Source of the DNA: Marinilabiliales bacterium
Lineage (GTDB): Bacteria > Bacteroidota > Bacteroidia > Bacteroidales > F082
Length of the DNA stretch: 5,564 nt
Assembly: GCA_002869465.1 (NCBI GenBank)
Contig: PKSW01000229.1
Location: 1-5,564 of the forward strand
Direction: 5' to 3'
A model generated the notes under the pieces. That model had not been told where the DNA came from. It worked only from the letters and a program-made list of their open reading frames with translations, and made no database searches. The position numbers and the translations under genes were made by a program. This document shows positions 1 through 5,398 of the stretch, piece after piece. The first letter of the stretch is position 1; each line of letters opens with the position of its first letter.

Positions 1-2
1 AG

Positions 3-1325
3 TTAGGGGACGATTCCAAAGCACTCAGTATATATGAACAAAGTCTCTTGATACGAGAGGAAATCTCAGATAAAAGAGGAATAGCTGGCATCTTAAATAA
101 CATTGGTGAATTATACATGGACAAGGGCGACTATATGATAGCCGAGGAGTATTTCCTTCGCAGCTTGAACATCAATAAGGAGATTTCTGATAAAAGTCAA
201 ACAGCAATTAATTTGATCAACATAGGAAAAATAAATAATATTCAGAACCAATACACCCAGGCAATTATTTGGTGCGAAAAAGCCTTACATATAGCAGAAG
301 AAATCACGGTCATAGAAGAACAGAAAATGGCCTGTGGGTGTTTATACGATGCCTTTAAATTGATGGAAGACAGCAAGAAGGCTTTAGAATACCATGAGCG
401 AGTCAAGTTATTAGATGACAGCCTTCAAGCCAAAGAAACCGCAAAAAAGCTCCAGCAAATGGAATTTAAAAGACAAGTGCAGGCAGACAGTCTGATTCGG
501 GAAAAGGAAAGACTAAACATTCAAATTGCACATGAAAAAGAAGTCGGAAAAAAGAAAAGAACCAGGAATATTTTTTTAGCAACCGCCTCGCTTTTCTTGA
601 TTCTTGGATTCGGATTTTATAGACGTATATTATTTGTCAGAAAAGCAAAAAAAGCGATTGAATATGAAAAGAATCGCTCGGACCATCTTTTATTAAATAT
701 TCTGCCAAGCGAGATTGCAGAGGAACTCAAAGAGAAAGGTAGAGCTAAAGCAAGAAACTATGATAACGTGTCTATTTTATTTACCGATTTTAAAGGATTT
801 ACTAAAATATCTGAGAGGCTAAGCGCAGAAGAACTTGTGCAAGAAATTAACACTTGCTTTAAGGCGTTTGATGCGATCTGCCAAAAATATGCTATTGAGA
901 AGATTAAAACCATTGGTGATGCTTATATGGCAGCAGGAGGGCTTCCGGTACCTTTAGACGATTCTGTTAAGAATACGGTACTGGCAGCAATTGAGATGGC
1001 AGAATTCATGATCAGCAGAAAATCTGAGCTGGAAAAAGAAGGAAGTGATTGCTTTGAAATGCGGTTGGGCATCCATACTGGTTCCGTAGTTGCAGGTATA
1101 GTTGGTGAAACAAAATTCAAGTACGATATTTGGGGAGATGCCGTAAACATTGCCTCCTGTATGGAAAACTCAGGAAAAACGGGAAAAGTTAATATTTCCC
1201 GAGCAACTTATGAACTGATAAAAGAAGACACAACATTTAAGTTTCAATCAAGAGGAAAAATAAAAACCAGAGATAAAGGAGATATGGAGATGTGGTTTGT
1301 CAAAATGAAAGCAGGAAAAGAATAA
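3..1325 (+). CDS. TPR-repeat, membrane-anchored class III adenylate/guanylate cyclase (5'-partial)
   Basis: The frame is open to the left edge, so the start lies outside the window; the TTG at 48 is internal, because codons 3-47 already encode TPR sequence. Of the 440 visible residues, about 1-135 form TPR units of about 40 residues (EISDK recurs 40 residues apart), 140-188 look coiled-coil, 190-209 form one hydrophobic membrane helix, and about 222-245 carry the LLLNILPSEIAEELK transducer element that precedes many cyclase domains. The catalytic domain (about 257-437) has both metal aspartates (D262 in FTDFKGFT, D306 in KTIGDAY). It also has the Lys (K302) and Asp (D375 in YDIWG) that favour ATP over GTP, and the catalytic Asn (N382). 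The transition-state Arg expected four residues later is Cys386 (codon 1158-1160), so activity is uncertain. By family knowledge it would act as a homodimer with the catalytic domain in the cytoplasm and the TPR part on the other side of the membrane as sensor. Adenylate cyclase is the more likely specificity. Confidence 0.93.
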   Translation, partial: LGDDSKALSIYEQSLLIREEISDKRGIAGILNNIGELYMDKGDYMIAEEYFLRSLNINKEISDKSQTAINLINIGKINNIQNQYTQAIIWCEKALHIAEEITVIEEQKMACGCLYDAFKLMEDSKKALEYHERVKLLDDSLQAKETAKKLQQMEFKRQVQADSLIREKERLNIQIAHEKEVGKKKRTRNIFLATASLFLILGFGFYRRILFVRKAKKAIEYEKNRSDHLLLNILPSEIAEELKEKGRAKARNYDNVSILFTDFKGFTKISERLSAEELVQEINTCFKAFDAICQKYAIEKIKTIGDAYMAAGGLPVPLDDSVKNTVLAAIEMAEFMISRKSELEKEGSDCFEMRLGIHTGSVVAGIVGETKFKYDIWGDAVNIASCMENSGKTGKVNISRATYELIKEDTTFKFQSRGKIKTRDKGDMEMWFVKMKAGKE

Positions 1326-1488
1326 AAAACGACAAACAAAGTTAATACAGTACGCACGCTTTCGATATACAGTGACGTCTGAAGAAGGAACTTTCACTCC
1401 GTTTCAAAACCCCGGGAAACCATACTAACTATATTCAAACTTTACATGCAAGCATGATTAAAATAAATACGAACCAAATTATGTTATC

Positions 1489-1614
1489 ATGAAAAATTTT
1501 ACAATTATTACTATAATTATGCTGACAGTTAATTAACTTTCAGCACAATGGACCCAACCAGACATAAATGTGGCCACAAAGAAGCAGATTAATGAAAAAG
1601 AATCCCCAGAATAA
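1489..1614 (+). pseudogene. Remnant of a small secreted-protein gene with an in-frame stop inside the signal peptide
   Basis: Reading from ATG 1489 gives MKNFTIITIIMLTVN, a TAA at 1534-1536, then in the same frame LSAQWTQPDINVATKKQ and a few more residues to a second TAA at 1612-1614. If the first TAA is read as Gln (CAA, one base different), the result is a textbook Sec signal peptide: Lys, a hydrophobic run, then LSAQ before W as a signal peptidase I site, as is common in Bacteroidota. After the site there are only about 22 residues before the second stop, so the body of the gene is missing. The remnant ends five bases from the stop of the convergent receiver gene at 1620. I do not recognise the family. 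The alternative is that a signal-like ORF arose by chance in AT-rich DNA; a real 15-residue peptide is less likely. Confidence 0.45.
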
Positions 1615-1619
1615 ATGCT

Positions 1620-2117
1620 TTAACTACCAAGCAGTGATTTTACTTCCATTAAGAGTTTCTTAGGATCCACGGGTTTTGCCAGAAAGCCGCTGACAGGCAC
1701 CCAAACTGCTTTTCCATCCTCTGTTCTATAATCAATTCCTGCTTTACCTGAAACAATGTCTTTTACTAAAATAACTTGTAAATCCTTAAAATTGTGATCT
1801 TGCCTGAACCGACTTGCCATCTCCCTAACACTTTCTTCACTTGTTGTAAGGACTTCAATCGAAGTGTAAAACAAAATTGGTATGTTTTTACATTCAGGAT
1901 CATTCACAAGGTCTTTAGCTAATTCAAAACCTTCGTAGTGGGTGGTCATCATCACATCTAGGATGGCCAGATCCGGCAATGCAGCTTTCGTTAATTTAAA
2001 AGCCTCCTTCTTATTATCAGAAGTGATCACTTTGTAGCCTTCAGTTTCAAGTATGGCGCTTAATGCATCTCTGATATCAGCTTCGTCGTCTACGACTAAA
2101 ATCTTTTTCATGTTCAT
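1620..2117 (-). CDS. Stand-alone response regulator receiver with an extended segment before the conserved Lys
   Basis: The protein has 165 residues and consists of a receiver domain alone. It shows KKILVVDDEADIR (acidic pair D10/D11), the phospho-acceptor D54 in LAILDVMM, the switch Thr85 in ILFYTS and the conserved K148 in GFLAKPVDPKKLL. There is no DNA-binding or enzymatic output domain, so it probably signals by protein contact or passes the phosphate on. T85 to K148 spans 63 residues, against about 22 in CheY, so roughly 40 extra residues sit in the beta4-alpha4-beta5 region, including a WVPVSGFLAKP segment. From memory, similar PV-x-x-FL-x-KP receivers occur beside histidine kinases in some anaerobes, including near [FeFe] hydrogenase genes; no such genes are present here. 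It lies downstream of the GAF kinase on the same strand and is its likely partner. Starts at 2117 (MNMKK) and 2111 (MKK) are both possible, and neither has a clear Shine-Dalgarno sequence. Confidence 0.93.
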   Translation of the reverse strand: MNMKKILVVDDEADIRDALSAILETEGYKVITSDNKKEAFKLTKAALPDLAILDVMMTTHYEGFELAKDLVNDPECKNIPILFYTSIEVLTTSEESVREMASRFRQDHNFKDLQVILVKDIVSGKAGIDYRTEDGKAVWVPVSGFLAKPVDPKKLLMEVKSLLGS

Positions 2118-2182
2118 GGTTGTTTATTTAAAAGTTAATTTCTGTTTATATTTGATATTTTCGTTTCCAAAGCATGTAAGTA

Positions 2183-2207
2183 CTCTTTCTGCTTAAGGCA
2201 GAAAAAG
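2183..2207 (-). repeat. Hairpin between the kinase and receiver genes
   Basis: TTTCTGC at 2186-2192 and GCAGAAA at 2198-2204 are perfect complements around a 5-base TTAAG loop. Two further pairs flank a single C/A mismatch (2183-2184 with 2206-2207). On the minus-strand transcript it falls just after the kinase stop and about 70 bases before the receiver start. No U-tract follows on that strand (GAGUACUU follows), so it does not look like a classic intrinsic terminator. A processing or mRNA-stabilising structure that sets the kinase-to-receiver ratio is possible; this is inference. Confidence 0.5.
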
Positions 2208-2217
2208 GTACATTGAA

Positions 2218-3501
2218 TCAAGTCTTTTCAAGATTTCCTGGTTTCTTATAAAGCGGTAGGCACACAGTAAATTCGGAGCCATTATTTTCTTGCGTATTTA
2301 ATTCAAGCATTCCTCCAAAACGGTATACTAGTTCCTGAACTCCTGCTAAGCCAACACCAGTGCCTATTATTCTACTTTTGCGTGCATTCGAAGCCCTGAA
2401 GAATTCTTTGAAGACCTTTGCTATATCATTTTTAGGAATCCACATGCCTGTATCTTTTATTTTTAACAGCGCCCAATCTTTATTTTTCCGCAATGAAACA
2501 GCGACTGTTCCGGTTGAAGTAAATTTTACAGCGTTGGAGAGAAGATTGGATAAGATCAGTTGATACCCATAAATATCAATACGAACCTGAACAGGATAAT
2601 CCGGCAAATCAATTTTCATGATCAGTTTTTTGGCTTCTCCTTCTTTGTGGTATTTAGCAAATGTGTCATTTGTTTCTTTAACAAGATCAACCACCTTAAT
2701 CTCTCCCAAGGGTACCCCCGATTTAATCCTCGACAAATGAAGTATATCTTCGATAAGCAGTAAAAGCTGATCCATCTTTTTCCCTATACTTGTCAATACG
2801 GGTGTGATTTTAGGTTCTTCTTTTATGGTATACAGCATGGAAGATACCATCATTTTTGCACTTGCAGCCGGCGATCTAAGCTCATGCACTAAAATCTGCA
2901 TAAATGTTGCTTTTTCCTTTTCAAGGTTTTTCAAAGTGGCCAATTCATCATATACCCTTGCCTGGTAGAGGGCGTAGGCAACAAATTGGGAGATATGTTC
3001 TAATGCTTGGATATCCGACTCTTGAAATGCATCTCTTTTACTGTTAATTACCTGAATAACACCGATAGCTTCCCCTTTAAAGATAGCAGGGGTACAAATA
3101 ACATCATGTGTACGGAAGTTATTAATGGCATCCCATGACTTGTCGAATTTAATTTTAGGGTCTATGTATTTAAGGTCACCATATGCATCAGTTACCAGAA
3201 AAGACTTCTTTTCCAAAGCGCAAAACCCTGCCAATGATTCATTGTTAACAGGAATAATTATTGATTGCGAAACATTACCAACTAACGCAACAGATTTCAA
3301 TTCCTGGGTTTCTTTGATTACGATATGTATTGTTGCCCTTTCAGCATTTAATAACTCACAAATTAATTCGGAAGTCTTTTGCAAAACATTAACAATACCA
3401 ACCTCACTGAACATCTGTTCATATAGCGCATACAATTGTTTCTCAGACAATTTAGAAACACCTCTATCTAACAGATTATCTGGCTCAGATAATTTTGTCA
3501 T
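2218..3501 (-). CDS. Soluble GAF-domain sensor histidine kinase
   Basis: The protein has 427 residues, with no signal peptide and no membrane helix, so it is cytosolic. Residues about 25-183 form a GAF domain, ending in the typical GEAIGVIQVINS and a long helix leading into the kinase. HisKA follows, with the phospho-acceptor H206 in LVHELRSP. HATPase_c contains the N-box (N319 and N323 in LILSNLLSNAVKFT), the G1 box D350-T-G-M-W-I-P, an F-box around FKEFFRA (364-370), the G2 box GTGVGL (380-385) and a closing RFGG. By family knowledge it autophosphorylates H206 in response to a GAF ligand or redox cue and passes phosphate to a receiver, most likely the one encoded at 2117-1620. The oddity is Trp354 (codon 2442-2440, TGG on the minus strand) where the DxGxG motif has Gly. 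This may be a subfamily variant or may weaken ATP binding. The start at 3501 is supported by frame only; no Shine-Dalgarno is seen. Confidence 0.95.
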   Translation of the reverse strand: MTKLSEPDNLLDRGVSKLSEKQLYALYEQMFSEVGIVNVLQKTSELICELLNAERATIHIVIKETQELKSVALVGNVSQSIIIPVNNESLAGFCALEKKSFLVTDAYGDLKYIDPKIKFDKSWDAINNFRTHDVICTPAIFKGEAIGVIQVINSKRDAFQESDIQALEHISQFVAYALYQARVYDELATLKNLEKEKATFMQILVHELRSPAASAKMMVSSMLYTIKEEPKITPVLTSIGKKMDQLLLLIEDILHLSRIKSGVPLGEIKVVDLVKETNDTFAKYHKEGEAKKLIMKIDLPDYPVQVRIDIYGYQLILSNLLSNAVKFTSTGTVAVSLRKNKDWALLKIKDTGMWIPKNDIAKVFKEFFRASNARKSRIIGTGVGLAGVQELVYRFGGMLELNTQENNGSEFTVCLPLYKKPGNLEKT

Positions 3502-3511
3502 TTTGTAATAC

Positions 3512-3525
3512 TACAATTAATTGTA
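3512..3525. promoter_or_regulatory. 14-bp perfect palindrome upstream of the histidine kinase start
   Basis: TACAATTAATTGTA is identical to its reverse complement. It ends 10 bases before the kinase ATG (3501, minus strand), in the likely 5' leader or core promoter. A dimeric regulator binding here could block transcription of the kinase-receiver unit. No regulator family can be named, and palindromes are somewhat easier to find by chance in AT-rich DNA. Confidence 0.35.
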
Positions 3526-3755
3526 TTAAGAAGTTATAAAGTTACAAGTTTTTTCAAGATAATATTTATTACAAAAGGATTTTTAAAAACAGGTTAGGAT
3601 ATTGATATAAACATTTAAATATATTTATCCCAAGTACTAAATAGAAACAGTTTGGTTGAATTTTAACTGTCACTATAAAATCGAAGTGTTTAGAAATTGG
3701 TTAAGAATAGAATAAAAACCACTCACAATCAATCATGCAAATGGTTTTAATAAGG

Positions 3756-3780
3756 AAAAATTCTCATATAAAGAATTTTT
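3756..3780. repeat. 9-bp perfect inverted repeat inside the divergent intergenic region
   Basis: AAAAATTCT (3756-3764) and AGAATTTTT (3772-3780) pair perfectly around a 7-base loop, CATATAA. The run of T is part of the stem, which resembles an AT-rich bidirectional terminator, but both flanking genes transcribe away from it. It is therefore either a protein-binding site, the end of an unrecognised short transcript, or a relic. Confidence 0.4.
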
Positions 3781-3806
3781 GCTCCCCTTCTTCGTGAAAG
3801 GTAATG

Positions 3807-3888
3807 CAAGTGACATCATTCAAGTGATTTGAAATTATAGTGTGCTTATTATTGATATTTTATTTCCTTTCATGGGAATGACAAGTGA
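3807..3888 (+). repeat. Three direct copies of CAAGTGA upstream of the DUF4249 gene
   Basis: CAAGTGA occurs at 3807-3813, 3821-3827 and 3882-3888. The first and third copies continue as CAAGTGACATC and CAAGTGATATC (10 of 11 identical) and are both preceded by AATG. They sit 91 to 172 bases before the lipoprotein start. They could be sites for an activator or repressor of that gene; the irregular spacing argues for caution. Confidence 0.3.
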
Positions 3889-3933
3889 TATCTCTGAATC
3901 AAATGGATAAGCCCGATATGTTCTTAAAATGTC

Positions 3934-3941
3934 TAATTTTG
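3934..3941 (+). promoter_or_regulatory. Candidate Bacteroidota -7 promoter element for the DUF4249 gene
   Basis: TAATTTTG matches the Bacteroidota -7 consensus TAnnTTTG exactly and would give a 5' leader of roughly 30 bases before the ATG at 3979. No clear TTTG -33 element is seen about 19-21 bases upstream, so this is a partial match only. Confidence 0.35.
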
Positions 3942-3965
3942 ATCCTCAAAATAATGGGCTTTTCC

Positions 3966-3969
3966 GGAG
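3966..3969 (+). promoter_or_regulatory. Shine-Dalgarno-like GGAG before the DUF4249 start
   Basis: GGAG is separated from the ATG at 3979 by nine bases, a usable spacing, and supports that start. The kinase and receiver genes show nothing comparable. Confidence 0.5.
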
Positions 3970-3978
3970 CGAAAATTT

Positions 3979-5184
3979 ATGAGAATAAAATTTAAATCAC
4001 CTTCCTTTCGCCAGATAGTATTTGTGATTACTTTATTTTCTATTACCATACTTTTAAACTCTTGTGTTGATGAATATTGGCCGGATATCGGGACTAAATA
4101 TGATGAATTATTAGTTGTGGATGGTTCTTTATCAAATGAACCTGGTCCGTATATTATAAAACTGTCCAATTCATTAAATATTGAAATACCTGAATATAAA
4201 CCATTATCAAATTATGAAGTTATAATATCTGATAATTTAGGTAATTCGGAAGTATTAAAAGAAATAGAAAAAGGTATTTACCAAACTTCTGCAGATGGAA
4301 TACAAGGTATTATAGGCCGAAGTTATAAACTAATGATTAAATCACCCAGCAATGACAGGTACGAAACAGAATATGAAATTTTACAAAACCCCATTGAAAT
4401 TGATAATGTTTATTCAGAAATAGGGAAGAAAACGGTAGCTGGATATGATCACAAGTTAAGTGGGCTTCAGTTTTATGTTGATACAAAAATGGCTGATAAA
4501 GACACGAATTATATTCTATGGCGATTAGAGGATACATATGAATATAATGCCAATTACAGAGCTAAATATATCTATGATCATTTTCAAATGCACCTTCTGA
4601 ATCCTTCAGATTCATTATATACATGCTGGCGGACAAGGAAAAGAAAAGAAATAATAACAGCTACTACAAAAAATCAAACTGAGCCGAAAATAATAAAAAT
4701 GCCTCTTCAATTCATCTCAACTGAAACTAAAGAATTGTCAGTAAGATACAGTGTTTTAGTTAAGCAATATACCTTAAATTATAAGGCGTATGATTACTGG
4801 AATAAACTAATTGAGATTGAGGATGACGTTAGTTGGTTATATGCAATACAACCTTATCCAGTTTTAGGAAATGTCAGAAACATTGCAGATGATAGCGAAA
4901 TTGTTTTAGGGTATTTTATGGTTACTGGTATCGATAAAAAAAGAATATTTGTTGATAAACCTGATGGGCTGGATTGGTATTATAATACAACATGTGCGTT
5001 TATTCAGGAGGATATGTATACGTTATTAAATTTATGGCGTTATTCTTGGCCTTTATATTTGGCAGCAAGTTATAGTAATAGTGGAGGCGGTCAAGGTCCA
5101 GCTCTCCCAGTAAGTCAGGTATGTGTGGATTGTCGGGAATCAGGTGGCGTTTTGGAGCCTCCAGATTTTTGGAATAAAAAATAA
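3979..5184 (+). CDS. DUF4249-family outer-membrane lipoprotein
   Basis: The protein has 401 residues. Residues 1-29 form a lipoprotein signal: a basic N-terminus, the hydrophobic run IVFVITLFSITILL, and a lipobox ending at C29. The next residues, VDEYW, place acids just after the Cys, which resembles Bacteroidota surface-export signals. The mature part starts with a strand pattern typical of DUF4249 (YDELLVVDGSLSNEPGPY, then KLSNS, and GIYQT about 98-102) and ends with the family-like C382-V-D-C385 and PPDFW. The biochemical role of DUF4249 is unknown; members are often encoded beside TonB-dependent receptors with a carboxypeptidase-regulatory domain, suggesting a part in nutrient uptake at the surface. 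No such receptor is in this window on either side, so the gene looks solitary. The start at ATG 3979 is supported by GGAG and by the signal peptide. Codon use is visibly richer in A and T (many ATA, TAT, AAT) than in the genes to the left. Confidence 0.88.
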   Translation: MRIKFKSPSFRQIVFVITLFSITILLNSCVDEYWPDIGTKYDELLVVDGSLSNEPGPYIIKLSNSLNIEIPEYKPLSNYEVIISDNLGNSEVLKEIEKGIYQTSADGIQGIIGRSYKLMIKSPSNDRYETEYEILQNPIEIDNVYSEIGKKTVAGYDHKLSGLQFYVDTKMADKDTNYILWRLEDTYEYNANYRAKYIYDHFQMHLLNPSDSLYTCWRTRKRKEIITATTKNQTEPKIIKMPLQFISTETKELSVRYSVLVKQYTLNYKAYDYWNKLIEIEDDVSWLYAIQPYPVLGNVRNIADDSEIVLGYFMVTGIDKKRIFVDKPDGLDWYYNTTCAFIQEDMYTLLNLWRYSWPLYLAASYSNSGGGQGPALPVSQVCVDCRESGGVLEPPDFWNKK

Positions 5185-5314
5185 TATTTTCGCCATTAAT
5201 AACACGTAACTCTTTGTCATCAAAGTTAACTTGCGATTGGCAGAAGTAACACCTACATCTGGCTTACATACAAGACAATGTTCGAACCAAATTATTAAGA
5301 AATTGAATGAATTG

Positions 5315-5344
5315 CTTTATAAATGTATGAGTTAATCTATAAAG
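5315..5344. repeat. Inverted repeat, 7-bp arms with a 16-base spacer (first of two)
   Basis: CTTTATA (5315-5321) and TATAAAG (5338-5344) are perfect complements 16 bases apart. A second repeat of the same geometry follows at 5369. Alone, 7-bp arms in AT-rich DNA are weak evidence. Confidence 0.3.
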
Positions 5345-5368
5345 TACAAAAAACTTAGATTTATTAAA

Positions 5369-5398
5369 TTTGATAACATTTTATTAGATTCTATCAAA
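5369..5398. repeat. Inverted repeat, 7-bp arms with a 16-base spacer (second of two)
   Basis: TTTGATA (5369-5375) and TATCAAA (5392-5398) are perfect complements, also 16 bases apart, beginning 24 bases after the previous repeat ends. The arms resemble those of the first repeat (TTT-ATA type). Confidence 0.3.

Larger units (their letters stand above)
3502..3978. other. Divergent AT-rich intergenic region, no gene recognised
   Basis: These 477 bases separate the leftward kinase operon from the rightward DUF4249 gene. I find no ORF with recognisable protein features on either strand. The region holds a 14-bp palindrome, a 9-bp inverted repeat, three copies of CAAGTGA and a candidate promoter, each listed separately. 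Its length, larger than two promoters need, leaves room for an sRNA, a decayed gene or a long leader, but nothing visible proves any of these. Confidence 0.6.

Noticed and set aside
48..50. TTG at 48 as the start of the cyclase gene
   Set aside because: The frame stays open to the left edge and codons 3-47 encode residues (LGDDSKALSIYEQSL) that fit a TPR helix, so the true start is outside the window.
923..1150. 75-residue minus-strand ORF inside the cyclase
   Set aside because: It is antisense to the conserved catalytic domain and has no protein features of its own. The same applies to ORFs at 2360-2563, 2560-2763, 3125-3508, 3933-4169 and 4337-4537.
1345..1373. ATACAGT repeated at 1345-1351 and 1367-1373, 22 bases apart
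   Set aside because: It lies downstream of the cyclase stop with no gene start in a sensible place; a 7-mer pair at this distance is easily chance.
1470..1482. 13-base identity (CGAACCAAATTAT) with 5283-5295
   Set aside because: The match does not extend on either side, there are no terminal structures, and a 13-mer shared by chance in 5.5 kb of AT-rich DNA is plausible, so I do not call it a mobile-element boundary.
5206..5228. Possible terminator after the DUF4249 gene
   Set aside because: The stem is only 5 bp, with a bulge beyond it, and no T-run follows.
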